A DNA stretch of 64,000 nt from Enterococcus sp. RIT-PI-f (GCF_001297065.1 NZ_LHOX01000018.1:1-64000), one strand, 5' to 3'. Positions 17,214 to 26,924 are shown, counted from the first letter of the stretch. Made by a program: numbers and translations. The notes: a model not told the origin generated them from the letters alone.

Positions 17214-17266
17214 ATAAAAAAACCTTGATCCAACAAGTGTTTATGCTTGTTGGAAATCAAAGGTTT
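17214..17266 (-). terminator. mvaS terminator
   Basis: On the minus strand AACCTTTGATTTCCAACAAG pairs with CTTGTTGGATCAAGGTT (small bulge), followed by seven T. It starts 9 bp after the mvaS stop. Confidence 0.88.
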
Positions 17267-17274
17267 ATCAATAA

Positions 17275-18435
17275 TTATTCATTCGATTCCTTATAATAAC
17301 GAATTGTATCTCTGATTTCTTGGATGCTATACAGTAAATCATCATTGAAAGTCTTATTCACATCCACATCTATTTTTTCATCAAATAATTGTTCATATTC
17401 CTCAATGGATAATTTTTGACGGGCATCGAGCAATGCTTCATGGCCTTGTTTGTTCAATTGTTGTTGATAACCTTTGACCAAGCGGCCGCTAAAAAATTCA
17501 GCGACTGCACCAGAGCCATAACTGAAAAGACCGATCCGATCATTTTCATTGAGGATCGTTGCGTTTTCGATCAATGAAATCAAGCCCAGATACAAAGAGC
17601 CGGTATAGAGATTCCCTACGCGGCGGCTATATGTGATTGATTCCTCGTAGCGAGCCAACAACCGGTCTTGTTGTGCTTGCTCCTCAGATTCGAAGCCAGC
17701 CAATAAGGCTTTTTTGCCCATTTTTGTGTATGGAATATGGAAACAGATAGCTGCATAATCAGCAGCTGTTCGTTTGTTTCTGCGGCAGTTTTCTTGCCAA
17801 ACTTGTTTGAAGGAATTGATATAGACTTCATTTGACAGATGACCATCTACCATTGGATATTGGTGGCCGACTGGCCGCCAAAAATCATAAATATCTTGTG
17901 TCAGCATGACATTGTCATCCTCCAAGGTCAGGATCCGCGGATCCGCAGTGATCAAGAGCGCAACGGCACCTGCACCTTGCGTTGGTTCACCGCCTGAGGC
18001 TAAGCCATATCGCGCAATGTCTGAAGCAACGACTAAAACTTTACTTTCTGGATTGGCCTGAATATGATTTTTTGCAAACTGTATACCCGCAGTTGCACCA
18101 TAACAAGCTTCTTTGATTTCAAATGAACGGGCGAAAGGTTGGACACCTAACAATCGATGCAAGATGACAGCAGATGCTTTTGACTCATCAATGCCAGTTT
18201 CAGTCCCTACGATCACCATATCGATCGCAGCTAGATCTTCTGCAGTCAATAAAGGCTGTGCTGCATGCATCGCAAATGTAACGATATCTTGCGTCATTTT
18301 GCTGACAGCCATTTGGTCTTGCCCAATACCGATCGTGAATTTGTTTGGATCCACGCCTCTGGCATGAGCCAAATCAACCATATCTATATAATGAGGTGGA
18401 ACAAAAAAATTAAGTTTATCTATACCAACGTTCAT
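17275..18435 (-). CDS. mvaS: Hydroxymethylglutaryl-CoA synthase
   Basis: A 386-residue HMG-CoA synthase that condenses acetyl-CoA with acetoacetyl-CoA in the mevalonate pathway to isoprenoids. Catalytic residues are Glu79, Cys111 (in KEACYGATAG) and His233 (in CFHIPYTKMG), the same numbers as in the characterised E. faecalis enzyme. It is divergent from mvaE with a 190-bp shared upstream region, so the two pathway-entry enzymes are likely co-regulated. The start ATG is preceded by AAGGAGCG. Confidence 0.96.
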   Translation of the reverse strand: MNVGIDKLNFFVPPHYIDMVDLAHARGVDPNKFTIGIGQDQMAVSKMTQDIVTFAMHAAQPLLTAEDLAAIDMVIVGTETGIDESKASAVILHRLLGVQPFARSFEIKEACYGATAGIQFAKNHIQANPESKVLVVASDIARYGLASGGEPTQGAGAVALLITADPRILTLEDDNVMLTQDIYDFWRPVGHQYPMVDGHLSNEVYINSFKQVWQENCRRNKRTAADYAAICFHIPYTKMGKKALLAGFESEEQAQQDRLLARYEESITYSRRVGNLYTGSLYLGLISLIENATILNENDRIGLFSYGSGAVAEFFSGRLVKGYQQQLNKQGHEALLDARQKLSIEEYEQLFDEKIDVDVNKTFNDDLLYSIQEIRDTIRYYKESNE

Positions 18436-18625
18436 CTTGACGCTCCTTTATGTTCTTCGCGTTATTTTCTCACTCTCTTTAAGTTATCACATTTTGTGAA
18501 AAAATAAAAAAAGATTTGATTAGAATTTAAACTTTATTAAAGAATCGAAAAAAGCCAACAGGATGGCGGCTGAGGTATTCTTTTTTCGCGCATTTAATGA
18601 TATATTGCAAGAGGAGGTGACGTAC

Positions 18626-21091
18626 GTGGAAGAAGTTGTCATAATCGACGCAATTAGAACGCCAATTGGCAAATACCATGGGTCATTAAAAGAATATTCA
18701 GCAGTTGCTTTAGGTACTTTTGCTGCCAAAGCAATCCTAGCGCGTAACCAAGGGATGCAAGATCAAATTGATCAAGTAGTCATTGGCAATGTGTTGCAAG
18801 CTGGGAATGGACAAAATCCTGGCAGACAAGTCGCACTAAAAAGCGGTTTATCTGCGGAGATCCCTGCCTCAACGATCAATGAAGTATGTGGTTCAGGCAT
18901 GAAGGCAATGTTGATGGGGATGGAACAAATTCAACTCAACAAAGCTTCGGTCGTTTTGACCGGCGGGATCGAAAGCATGACCAATGCGCCGTTATTTAGT
19001 TTCTATGATAAAGCAGAAAATCAGTATTCAAAACCGGTATCAACCATGATGCATGATGGGCTAACGGATGCCTTCAGCAGTCAACCGATGGGACTGACCG
19101 CTGAAAATGTAGCTCAGAGATACAGCGTCTCTCGTGAAGAACAAGATGCATATGCGTATGCTTCACAAATGAAAGCAGTTGCTGCCCAAAAAGCCAACAA
19201 ATTTATCAAAGAAATCGTGCCTTTACCGAAGGAAGATGGGCTTGTTACGCAAGATGAAGGCATTCGGCCTGGAACGACTATCGATAAACTGGCTGAATTA
19301 AAAACTGTCTTCAAAGAAAATGGTACGGTGACTGCGGGCAACGCCTCAACGATCAATGATGGCGCGGCGATGGTGTTGTTGGCCTCTAAATCCTATTGTG
19401 AAGCCCATCAAATTCCTTATCTAGCGATCGTCAAAGGCATCGTGGAAGTGGGCTTTGATCCAGAGATCATGGGCATTTCACCAATCAAAGCGATCAGCAA
19501 ATTATTAGAAGAACAGCAAGTCTCAATGCAAGAGATTGCTATTTTTGAGATCAACGAAGCTTTTGCAGCCTCTTCGATCGTTGTTGAAAGAGAGCTTGGG
19601 TTAGATCCAAATAAAGTCAATCGCTACGGCGGGGGCATTTCGTTAGGGCATGCCATAGGGGCCACAGGTGCACGAATTGCGACAACATTGGCCTATCAAT
19701 TGCAAGATACCCAACAAAAATGGGGTGTTGCATCTTTATGTGTCGGCGGTGGGCTTGGATTGGCGATGTTGTTAGAAAACCCAGCCGCAGATAGTCAGCC
19801 AGCACATGATTCGTCAAAAAAAAAAGCCAAGTTTTACACCTTAAGTCCTGAGCAGCGTCTTGAACAATTGGTTGATGACCAACGGATCACATCGGAAGAA
19901 CAAGCGATTTTCAAGTCAATGGCATTAAGTACTGATCTTGCCAACAACTTGATCGAAAATCAAATCAGTGAAGTCGAAATCCCATTAGGCGTAGGCATGA
20001 ATCTGAAAGTAGACGGGAAAACTTACACAGTCCCGTTGGCAACAGAGGAACCATCGGTGATTGCTGCGATGAGCAATGGTGCAAGGATGGCAGGCGAGAT
20101 TGTCACTACGGCAGAAGAACGGTTATTGCGGGGACAAATTGTTTTGATGGATGTCCAGGATATTGCAAAAGTTGCCGCCCAAATCGAACAAGCCGAAGCA
20201 GCCATCTTTAAAACTGCGGAAGAAAGCTACCCATCGATCGTCAAACGAGGCGGCGGGCTGCGGCGAATAGCGCACCGGGCTTTTCTGGCTGCTGACTCAG
20301 GGTTAGATACCAATTATATCTCCCTTGATTTGCTGGTGGATGTCAAAGATGCCATGGGTGCCAACATCATCAATACGATTTTAGAAGGTGTGACGTCCAA
20401 TCTACGCACTTGGTTTCCCGATGTGGAGATTTTGTTTAGTATTCTGACAAATTATGCGACCGAATCATTGGTAACAGCGACGTGTGTCGTGCCATTTTCT
20501 GTTTTGTCTAAAATAGGCGACGGCGCGCCGATTGCAACGAAAATTTGTCATGCTTCAGACTTCGCCCAACTGGATCCTTACCGAGCTGCGACCCACAACA
20601 AAGGAATCATGAATGGGGTAGAGGCGCTGATTTTGGCTACTGGAAATGACACAAGAGCTGTATCTGCTGCTTGTCATACCTATGCAGCAAGAAGCGGGCA
20701 AACCCGTGGACTGGCCACTTGGCATATCGAAGACGGGCAGCTGGTAGGAGAAATCACTTTGCCATTGGCTATTGCAACAGTTGGGGGAGCGACCCGCATT
20801 TTGCCTAAAGCAACTGCTGCCTTGGCTTTGAGTGGCGTGAAGTCAGCTGCTGAACTCGCATCAGTAGCAGCAGCGGTTGGCTTGGCGCAAAATTTGGCCG
20901 CCTTGCGGGCACTTGTCGCTGAAGGAATCCAACAAGGGCATATGCGTATGCAAGCAAGAGCCTTAGCAATCGCTGTAGGGGCTGCTGGGACAGAAATCGA
21001 TACTGTGGCGCAGGCATTGGCAGGAGAAAAGATGGATCAAGCCAAAGCATTGTCGCTTCTTGAACAGCTGCGAGGACAATCAATCACATAA
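18626..21091 (+). CDS. mvaE: Acetyl-CoA acetyltransferase / HMG-CoA reductase fusion
   Basis: A bifunctional enzyme of 821 residues. Residues 1 to about 390 are an acetoacetyl-CoA thiolase with nucleophile Cys88 (NEVCGSGMKAM), the GHAIGATGAR histidine motif and the CVGGGLGLAM cysteine motif. Residues from about 410 on are a class II HMG-CoA reductase (DAMGANIIN, THNKGIMNGVEAL, GNDTRA). It supplies acetoacetyl-CoA and reduces HMG-CoA to mevalonate. This fusion is typical of enterococci. The GTG at 18626 follows GAGGAGGTGA and starts directly with the thiolase EEVVIIDAIRTPIG strand, whereas the upstream ATG at 18563 has no site. Confidence 0.95.
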   Translation: MEEVVIIDAIRTPIGKYHGSLKEYSAVALGTFAAKAILARNQGMQDQIDQVVIGNVLQAGNGQNPGRQVALKSGLSAEIPASTINEVCGSGMKAMLMGMEQIQLNKASVVLTGGIESMTNAPLFSFYDKAENQYSKPVSTMMHDGLTDAFSSQPMGLTAENVAQRYSVSREEQDAYAYASQMKAVAAQKANKFIKEIVPLPKEDGLVTQDEGIRPGTTIDKLAELKTVFKENGTVTAGNASTINDGAAMVLLASKSYCEAHQIPYLAIVKGIVEVGFDPEIMGISPIKAISKLLEEQQVSMQEIAIFEINEAFAASSIVVERELGLDPNKVNRYGGGISLGHAIGATGARIATTLAYQLQDTQQKWGVASLCVGGGLGLAMLLENPAADSQPAHDSSKKKAKFYTLSPEQRLEQLVDDQRITSEEQAIFKSMALSTDLANNLIENQISEVEIPLGVGMNLKVDGKTYTVPLATEEPSVIAAMSNGARMAGEIVTTAEERLLRGQIVLMDVQDIAKVAAQIEQAEAAIFKTAEESYPSIVKRGGGLRRIAHRAFLAADSGLDTNYISLDLLVDVKDAMGANIINTILEGVTSNLRTWFPDVEILFSILTNYATESLVTATCVVPFSVLSKIGDGAPIATKICHASDFAQLDPYRAATHNKGIMNGVEALILATGNDTRAVSAACHTYAARSGQTRGLATWHIEDGQLVGEITLPLAIATVGGATRILPKATAALALSGVKSAAELASVAAAVGLAQNLAALRALVAEGIQQGHMRMQARALAIAVGAAGTEIDTVAQALAGEKMDQAKALSLLEQLRGQSIT

Positions 21092-21126
21092 AAAAATACC
21101 CGAACCAATTTTGGTTCGGGTATTTT
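21091..21126. terminator. Bidirectional terminator after mvaE
   Basis: AAAATACCCGAACCAA pairs with TTGGTTCGGGTATTTT with almost no loop, flanked by A and T tracts. It serves mvaE and the convergent hypothetical gene. Confidence 0.9.
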
Positions 21127-21137
21127 GTATCGTGTGA

Positions 21138-21836
21138 TTAACGTTGATCGAGTGCAGTAGCTGCGTATGCTTCAATCAAAGGAATCACATCTAATTTGAT
21201 TTTATATTTGCGTTCCAAAGCAGGCAGGATCTCAAATTGACCTGGTGCGTCTTCGGAAATCGTGGCTAAAATACGTTGTTCTTTAGGGGTTGCTTCCACA
21301 ACGGTGGCTTCACCATTGGTTTTTTCCACACTGAATTTAGGAAAGGCAGCAATTTTTTCTGAAAAATCAGCAAATGTCAGGCCGGCGGATGCAGATTGTT
21401 GCGGGTCTAACCCTTGACTTGCTGTGGAGGACGCATCCATGACAGGTTCAGTTGTTTTCGCTTCTGATACGTGCTTTTCTTGTGTCGTGTCAGTGTCATC
21501 AGCAGGTTGCGCAGCAGCTGGCACCCAGTAAGCGGCAATTTCGTCAACTAAGTTATCACTAAAACGATCCAATAGACCAGCTTCTTGGCGTTGGATTCGT
21601 TTGACTACGATTTTGAAATTTTCATCTAAAGGTACAGCGATTTTTTGCTCTTTCGTGGTGTCTTTCAACAACTCAATCAATAATTCGTCTTGATTTTTTG
21701 GATTGATATAAACAGTTGTTGGCAAGTCATGATTGGCAGCCGTTTTGCTTTCGATAGCAGCAAATAGCTGCTGACGCGCCGTTTCATAAGAAGGGCGGAA
21801 TTGTTGTTTCAATTTAGCTAATTGTTTCTTTTTCAT
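21138..21836 (-). CDS. Conserved hypothetical protein, 232 residues
   Basis: I do not recognise a family. The N-terminal part (1-105) is basic and mixed helix/strand (KKKQLAKLKQQFRPSYETARQQLF...). A low-complexity linker rich in Ala, Thr, Ser, Asp and Gln runs from about 108 to 150. A second folded segment (about 150-232) follows. There is no signal peptide or membrane segment, so it is probably cytoplasmic. AGGAGAAG precedes the ATG. It is convergent to mvaE and probably monocistronic. Confidence 0.75.
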   Translation of the reverse strand: MKKKQLAKLKQQFRPSYETARQQLFAAIESKTAANHDLPTTVYINPKNQDELLIELLKDTTKEQKIAVPLDENFKIVVKRIQRQEAGLLDRFSDNLVDEIAAYWVPAAAQPADDTDTTQEKHVSEAKTTEPVMDASSTASQGLDPQQSASAGLTFADFSEKIAAFPKFSVEKTNGEATVVEATPKEQRILATISEDAPGQFEILPALERKYKIKLDVIPLIEAYAATALDQR

Positions 21837-21932
21837 AATCTTCTCCTCTCGATCACTATCGATTATAAGGAAAATTGATGCAAATGAACAGAGATTATCA
21901 TGAAAAAATCAAAAAACTTTACTTTATCGGTG

Positions 21933-21969
21933 AAAAAACACCTCGTCAGTCAAGCTGATGAGGTGTTTT
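21933..21969 (-). terminator. Terminator that contains the stop codon of the upstream gene
   Basis: AAAACACCTCGTCAG (21935-21949) pairs with CTGATGAGGTGTTTT (21955-21969). On the minus strand a T tract follows. The TGA of the 93-residue gene (21946-21948) lies inside the distal stem, so a terminating ribosome would cover the hairpin. Confidence 0.8.
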
Positions 21970-22227
21970 GCTGAAAGTGTCGGTATGCTGATATTTTGGC
22001 ATCAACACCAATAAATCTGTTGTGCCTTGAGCCACCAACATCCCTTGCCAAACAAAGTAAGAAGGATTGGCACCCAATTGTTCTTGCAGCATGTGCTGAT
22101 ACTCCTTTTCAGTCCATTGCCGCGCAGGAAAATGCTGCAGCTTGTCTGGATAGATCAAGAAAACAAAATCTGGATGAAAGGCTTGTTTCACAGCTTGCGG
22201 TAATGTATCTAAATCGCGTCTCGCCAT
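21946..22227 (-). CDS. Hypothetical protein, 93 residues
   Basis: A small soluble protein without a family I can name: MARRDLDTLPQAVKQAFHPD at the start, several aromatic residues, and a polar C-terminus. It starts 20 bp after the aldo/keto reductase stop with an AAAGAGAAGGAG site, so it is the second gene of that operon. The stop codon lies within the operon's terminator hairpin. Confidence 0.7.
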   Translation of the reverse strand: MARRDLDTLPQAVKQAFHPDFVFLIYPDKLQHFPARQWTEKEYQHMLQEQLGANPSYFVWQGMLVAQGTTDLLVLMPKYQHTDTFSKTPHQLD

Positions 22228-22247
22228 AAGTGCTCCTTCTCTTTCTT

Positions 22248-23087
22248 TTAGAACCCTGTGGTATCTGGATTGGATGCTTTGCCGACAACGCCATCGAGTT
22301 GATCGATGGTCTGCAGATCTTCTGGAGATAGTTCAAAATCAAAAACAGCTAAGTTTTCTTCGATCCGACTAGGTGTGACTGATTTTGGTAAAGGCAAGAA
22401 ACCGTGCTGCAAAGACCAGCGTAAAGCAATTTGGGCAATCGTTTTGTTATATTTTGCCGCTAGTTCTTTCATTTCCGGTACATCAAAAATTTTTCCAGTA
22501 CCTAGTGGGCTGTAAGCTTCCAATAAAATATCATGCGCTTGGCAGTATTGGACAACCTCCGGCTGTAATTCACCTGGTGCTAAGAAAATTTGGTTGACCA
22601 TTGGAAAAACGGTGGCGGTTTTTTTCAATTCTTCTAAATGGTGGGGCAAGAAATTGCTGACACCGATCGCTTTGATTTTGCCTGCTTCGTATAACTCTTC
22701 AAAAGCACGCCATGATTCAGCATTGGCTGTTTGCCAGTTTTCGCGAAAGGCGACTGGGTTTGGCCAATGGATCAAGAATAGATCAACATAGTCTGTTTGC
22801 AGTTTTTCCAAAGATTCCGCAAAGGAAGACATCACCAAATCATAGGAATGATTGCCATTCCACAATTTGGTTGTCAAAAAAATCTCTTCTCGAGGAATGC
22901 CGCTTTCTTTGATGGCTTGACCAACGCTGGCTTCATTTTTGTAGCCTTGTGCGGTGTCAATATGACGATACCCTGCTGCAAGGGCTTTTTTGACAGAATC
23001 GACGGCCACCTCGCCATTAGGTGTCTGCCAAGTGCCAAATCCTAGTTCCGGAATAGTGACATTGTTTGATAATGTGTAATTGTTCAT
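22248..23087 (-). CDS. Aldo/keto reductase
   Basis: A 279-residue NADPH-dependent aldo/keto reductase of the bacterial 2,5-diketo-gluconate reductase-like group. The catalytic tetrad is visible: Asp in HIDTAQGY, Tyr in GYKNE, Lys in TTKLW and His in FLIHWPNP. The C-terminal LPKSVTPSRIEEN segment binds the cofactor phosphate. The ATG at 23087 follows AGGAGGAGAA; an in-frame ATG 51 bp upstream is not needed. Physiological substrate is unknown, probably small aldehydes or methylglyoxal-type compounds. Confidence 0.93.
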   Translation of the reverse strand: MNNYTLSNNVTIPELGFGTWQTPNGEVAVDSVKKALAAGYRHIDTAQGYKNEASVGQAIKESGIPREEIFLTTKLWNGNHSYDLVMSSFAESLEKLQTDYVDLFLIHWPNPVAFRENWQTANAESWRAFEELYEAGKIKAIGVSNFLPHHLEELKKTATVFPMVNQIFLAPGELQPEVVQYCQAHDILLEAYSPLGTGKIFDVPEMKELAAKYNKTIAQIALRWSLQHGFLPLPKSVTPSRIEENLAVFDFELSPEDLQTIDQLDGVVGKASNPDTTGF

Positions 23088-23252
23088 CTTTTCTCCTCCT
23101 ATTTGTTGGTATCTTAAGTGTAGCAGAGGTATCGTCATTTTCCAACGGAAGCAACCTTGATTTCCAAGCAGCTCTTGATTTATTTTACAGATTTACTTGT
23201 CAGTGCCGCACTTTTTTTTGTACACTAGACAAATGGATAAGGAGCGATAATA

Positions 23253-24257
23253 ATGGATATATACTTAAAGCATGCAATTTTACATATTGTCGATCGGCAA
23301 ACAGGCGATCCGGTTTTTTCTCAAGTCGAGTTAGATTTGACCACTGAATACGTACGAGATTATTTGACCAAAAAAATTCAGAAATTAGCTAACCCGCAAA
23401 CAAAGACAGGAAAATTGGTTGAAACATCAGCAATCGCTGAGTTGGTCAAATCAGCAGAAGCCAATTTCGCTGCTGCTAGTGAAGGAATCGTGCAACGCTG
23501 GTATGACGCATACAAAGAAAGCGAAGATGCGCCGAGTTGCGATGCATTCGTGGTGCTGTATGAATTAGATACCCAGATGCAAGTTGCATTTTTGAAAGTC
23601 AATTACCAAGATGGCTATACCCATTTTATCGACAATGGAGAAGCGGGGATCGAAAATACATTGATTCTTCATCGGGCAATTTTGGCAGGGAAAACCCAAA
23701 AAGCCGATGAGGGGATCACGATCGATGTTCATAACTTGACCTTTGAGTTGATTGAGAAAAAATATAGTTTTTCTGGGGAAAAGCAATGGTATTTTTCAAC
23801 AAAAGTCATTGAAGCAGAACCCTTGCCGTCTTTAGAAGAAAATGTCAAAGTCATCAAAAAAGTTGCTGAAAAGATTGGCCAAAAATTTGAGACCCCGTCT
23901 TACCATGTCGTCGCTGATTTAAAAGAAGCAGTCTATGATACGATTGAAGAATCAGGCCATATCGATGTGCAAGAAATCGCTGAGAAAGTGTTTAAAGATA
24001 ATATCACGGCCCAAATGAGCTTTAAGGAAGAAGTCACAGAAAAAGGATTTGTCGATCAAGCACCGATGTTAAGAGATGTCCGAGAGATTTCTGAGAAAAA
24101 GTTCGGCAAACAAAAATTGAAATTATCCAATGGAATTGAATTGATCGTGCCGTTAGATGTTTACCGTGATCCCAATTTGATTGAATTTATCAACAATCCA
24201 GATGGGACGATTTCAGTCACCATCAAAAATGTCGAAGAAGTGATTAACCGTATGTAA
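23253..24257 (+). CDS. Nucleoid-associated protein, YejK/NdpA family
   Basis: A 334-residue protein of the 37-kDa nucleoid-associated family. The opening MDIYLKHAILHIVDRQTGDPVFSQVELDL and the segment WYFSTKVIEAEPLPSLEENVKVIKKVAEKIG are characteristic. These proteins bind DNA or the nucleoid; in some bacteria members act in phage defence or replication control, but the role in enterococci is not known. AAGGAGCGATAAT precedes the start. It is monocistronic with a strong terminator behind it. Confidence 0.85.
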   Translation: MDIYLKHAILHIVDRQTGDPVFSQVELDLTTEYVRDYLTKKIQKLANPQTKTGKLVETSAIAELVKSAEANFAAASEGIVQRWYDAYKESEDAPSCDAFVVLYELDTQMQVAFLKVNYQDGYTHFIDNGEAGIENTLILHRAILAGKTQKADEGITIDVHNLTFELIEKKYSFSGEKQWYFSTKVIEAEPLPSLEENVKVIKKVAEKIGQKFETPSYHVVADLKEAVYDTIEESGHIDVQEIAEKVFKDNITAQMSFKEEVTEKGFVDQAPMLRDVREISEKKFGKQKLKLSNGIELIVPLDVYRDPNLIEFINNPDGTISVTIKNVEEVINRM

Positions 24258-24258
24258 A

Positions 24259-24306
24259 AAAAAACTGCGTTTAGGCCATTCAATAGTTGGTCTAAACGCA
24301 GTTTTT
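24259..24306. terminator. Bidirectional terminator
   Basis: AAAACTGCGTTTAGGCCA pairs with TGGTCTAAACGCAGTTTT, with A and T tracts on the flanks. It separates the YejK-like gene from the convergent YxeA-like gene. Confidence 0.9.
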
Positions 24307-24309
24307 GTC

Positions 24310-24666
24310 TTACTCTGTGATGTTCGTCAAGGCTTTTTGCGGTACTTCCTCAGCTGTCACTTCTTCCCAGCGCATAACACCTTTATTGGGATTAACGATC
24401 AGTTTTAAATAGGCGCCTTCTTTCAAAGGGGTGGACCGATATTCCGCCATCTCAACGACTTTCTTTTCACCATCATCATTATAAGCCGTTTGTTCATAGC
24501 GATAGATGTCATTGACAACACCGTCATCAGAGATATCCGTATCGTGTTCTCCACTTGATGTGATCTGCGTATAGTAGGCGGTGCCGCCATAATAATAGTG
24601 GTACGTGAATAGAGAGCCGCCAATGAAGATGGCAACGACCAATATGCTGGCTAATATTTTTTTCAA
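24310..24666 (-). CDS. YxeA-family (DUF1093) secreted or membrane-anchored protein
   Basis: A 118-residue protein with an N-terminal hydrophobic segment (MKKILASILVVAIFIGGSLF) that acts as signal or anchor, then an extracytoplasmic beta-rich domain with YYTQI, YAYNDDG-like and LKLIVNPNKGVMRWEEV stretches, as in YxeA of Bacillus. The biochemical role of the family is unknown. Preceded by GAGGTGAATT. Confidence 0.8.
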   Translation of the reverse strand: MKKILASILVVAIFIGGSLFTYHYYYGGTAYYTQITSSGEHDTDISDDGVVNDIYRYEQTAYNDDGEKKVVEMAEYRSTPLKEGAYLKLIVNPNKGVMRWEEVTAEEVPQKALTNITE

Positions 24667-24769
24667 CGAAATTCACCTCATTATCTATTATTCATTAGGA
24701 GGATCAATACGTCCAATCTTTAAGAAAAACAAAAGAAAAACTTAGGGTTTAGCCTATGATGCGTCTTTC

Positions 24770-24797
24770 TTGACTTTGACTAATTTTGACCTATAAT
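24770..24797 (+). promoter_or_regulatory. tufB promoter
   Basis: TTGACT (24770-24775), 16-bp spacer, TATAAT (24792-24797). It predicts an untranslated leader of about 95 nt that can form small hairpins such as GCTTCA/TGAAGC and GAGTC/GACTC before the AGGAGG site. Confidence 0.8.
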
Positions 24798-24898
24798 GGA
24801 GATAGCTTCAAACTTACAAAAGATAAGTAAACGGCTTTTGATGAAGCACAATCATTTGAATCGAGTCAATGGGACTCATTTCTCTAGGAGGGGAAATT

Positions 24899-26086
24899 AT
24901 GGCAAAACAACATTATGATCGGTCCAAACCACATGTCAATATCGGCACGATTGGCCACGTCGATCACGGAAAAACGACATTGACAGCTGCAATCACTACG
25001 GTGCTGGGGAAGAAAGGACTTGCCAATCCGCAAGATTATGCAAGTATCGATGCGGCCCCAGAGGAACGAGAACGTGGCATTACGATCAACACGGCGCATG
25101 TAGAGTATGAAACGGAAAAACGGCACTATGCCCATATCGATGCGCCAGGACATGCGGATTATGTCAAAAATATGATCACGGGTGCTGCGCAAATGGACGG
25201 CGCCATCTTGGTAGTCTCCGCGACAGACGGGCCTATGCCGCAAACGAGAGAACATATTTTATTGTCACGACAAGTGGGTGTCAAACATTTGATCGTTTTC
25301 TTAAATAAAATCGATTTGGTCGATGACGACGAATTGATTGATCTTGTGGAAATGGAAGTTCGAGAATTACTGAATGAATATGATTTTCCAGGTGACGATA
25401 TACCAGTGATCAAAGGCTCGGCTTTAAAGGCGCTGCAAGGAGATGCCGAAGCAGAACAAGCGATTCTTACGTTGATGGATACAGTTGATGACTATATTCC
25501 AACACCTGAACGGGATACAGACAAACCGTTGCTTTTGCCAATCGAAGATGTCTTTTCGATTACCGGTCGTGGGACTGTGGCTTCTGGACGTATTGATCGA
25601 GGTATGGTCAAAGTCGGCGATGAAGTTGAAATCGTTGGAATTAAACCAGAAACCCATAAAGCGATTGTGACTGGTGTGGAAATGTTCCGTAAAACAATGG
25701 ATTTTGGAGAAGCTGGTGACAATGTAGGTGTATTGTTGCGGGGGATCACGCGGGATGAGATCGAACGAGGACAAGTCTTGGCAAAACCAGGGTCGATCAC
25801 GCCTCATACGACATTCCAAGCGGAAGTCTATGTATTGACGAAAGAAGAAGGTGGCCGTCATACGCCGTTCTTCAATAATTACCGCCCACAATTTTATTTC
25901 CGTACGACTGATGTGACTGGCAATATTACATTGCCTGAAGGAACAGAAATGGTGATGCCGGGAGATAACGTGACGATCGATGTGGCATTGATCCATCCGA
26001 TTGCTGTTGAAAACGGCACGACCTTTTCGATTCGCGAAGGTGGCCGAACAGTCGGTTCTGGTATCGTAACTGCGATCGAAAAATAA
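24899..26086 (+). CDS. tufB: Elongation factor Tu, second-copy type
   Basis: A 395-residue EF-Tu that delivers aminoacyl-tRNA to the ribosome. G motifs [16 protein letters not shown] and NKID are intact, and His85 (the GTPase catalytic histidine) is present. The residue before PGH is Ala82, where enterococcal TufA and E. coli EF-Tu have Cys. It is not linked to fusA or rpsL but stands alone with its own promoter and terminator. A solitary, diverged tufB acquired by horizontal transfer is reported for several enterococcal species. The start is the ATG after AGGAGGGG; an in-frame ATG 30 bp upstream is rejected. Confidence 0.93.
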   Translation: MAKQHYDRSKPHVNIGTIGHVDHGKTTLTAAITTVLGKKGLANPQDYASIDAAPEERERGITINTAHVEYETEKRHYAHIDAPGHADYVKNMITGAAQMDGAILVVSATDGPMPQTREHILLSRQVGVKHLIVFLNKIDLVDDDELIDLVEMEVRELLNEYDFPGDDIPVIKGSALKALQGDAEAEQAILTLMDTVDDYIPTPERDTDKPLLLPIEDVFSITGRGTVASGRIDRGMVKVGDEVEIVGIKPETHKAIVTGVEMFRKTMDFGEAGDNVGVLLRGITRDEIERGQVLAKPGSITPHTTFQAEVYVLTKEEGGRHTPFFNNYRPQFYFRTTDVTGNITLPEGTEMVMPGDNVTIDVALIHPIAVENGTTFSIREGGRTVGSGIVTAIEK

Positions 26087-26096
26087 GTTTTTTTAT

Positions 26097-26129
26097 CAGT
26101 GTTTCCGGAATTTCGGGAGCACTGTTTTT
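26097..26129 (+). terminator. tufB terminator
   Basis: CAGTGTTTCCG pairs with CGGGAGCACTG (two G-T pairs), 6-nt loop, followed by five T. It lies 10 bp after the stop. Confidence 0.85.
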
Positions 26130-26294
26130 GATTGCAGCAGTTTTCTCAAACGAATATAGACAAACACTGTCTTGTTTTTTTCTAAATAATCTTGTGATTT
26201 TATTAAGTATTTTTGGCAGAATAAAAAGTGCTAGTCACTTATAAAAATTCATAGTACGATAGATGCTGAATCACAAAAAGATAGGATGTATTTG

Positions 26295-26924
26295 ATGAAA
26301 AAAATTCGACGTTTCCTTAAAGTGATGCTGGCAGGGATCTTACTTTTAGTGGTATGTGCTGCCTTGTTTTGGGGCTATCGCAACTACACAGCATTAAAGC
26401 AGGTCTATACGTATGAAGCACTGATTACACAAGAAGCAGCTGACAATGACATATCTGAATACAGTTCTTTGGCATTGGCGATCATGCTGACTGAATCAAA
26501 AGGACAAGGCGATGATCCCATGCAAAGCTCGGAGAGTGTGTATGGGCAGCAAAATCAATTTGATTCACCTGAAGAAAGTATTGCGCAAGGTGTTGCCTAC
26601 TTGGCAGAGTTGATAGATAAAGCAGAGCAGCAAGGCTGTGATTTGTGGACAGCTGTCCAAGCGTATAATTTTGGCACAGATTATATCGATTATGTTGCTG
26701 AAAATGGCGGTCAAAATACATTGGAGTTAGCTGAGTCCTATTCGAAAGAAGTGTTGTCGCCGCTGTTAGGCAACGATGACCAAGAAATGTATCGCTACTG
26801 GGGAATTCAGTCTTTCTTTTATAATGGCGGTTATTTGTACCATAATGGCGGGAATTTATTTTATGCCGATCTAGTCAAGATGAATCAATGGAAAGTCACA
26901 GCAACTGCGCGTTTCTTTGATTGA
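26295..26924 (+). CDS. Membrane-anchored lysozyme-like protein
   Basis: A 209-residue protein with an N-terminal transmembrane anchor (residues about 9-27) and an extracellular lysozyme-like domain of the kind found in CwlT and related muramidases. Visible motifs are SSLALAIMLTESKGQG with the likely catalytic Glu, SVYGQQNQFDSPEESIAQGVAYLAEL and WTAVQAYNFG. It probably cleaves peptidoglycan, in growth or local remodelling. The ATG at 26295 is preferred over 26286 because the AGG of the ribosome site is only one base from the latter. Confidence 0.82.
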   Translation: MKKIRRFLKVMLAGILLLVVCAALFWGYRNYTALKQVYTYEALITQEAADNDISEYSSLALAIMLTESKGQGDDPMQSSESVYGQQNQFDSPEESIAQGVAYLAELIDKAEQQGCDLWTAVQAYNFGTDYIDYVAENGGQNTLELAESYSKEVLSPLLGNDDQEMYRYWGIQSFFYNGGYLYHNGGNLFYADLVKMNQWKVTATARFFD

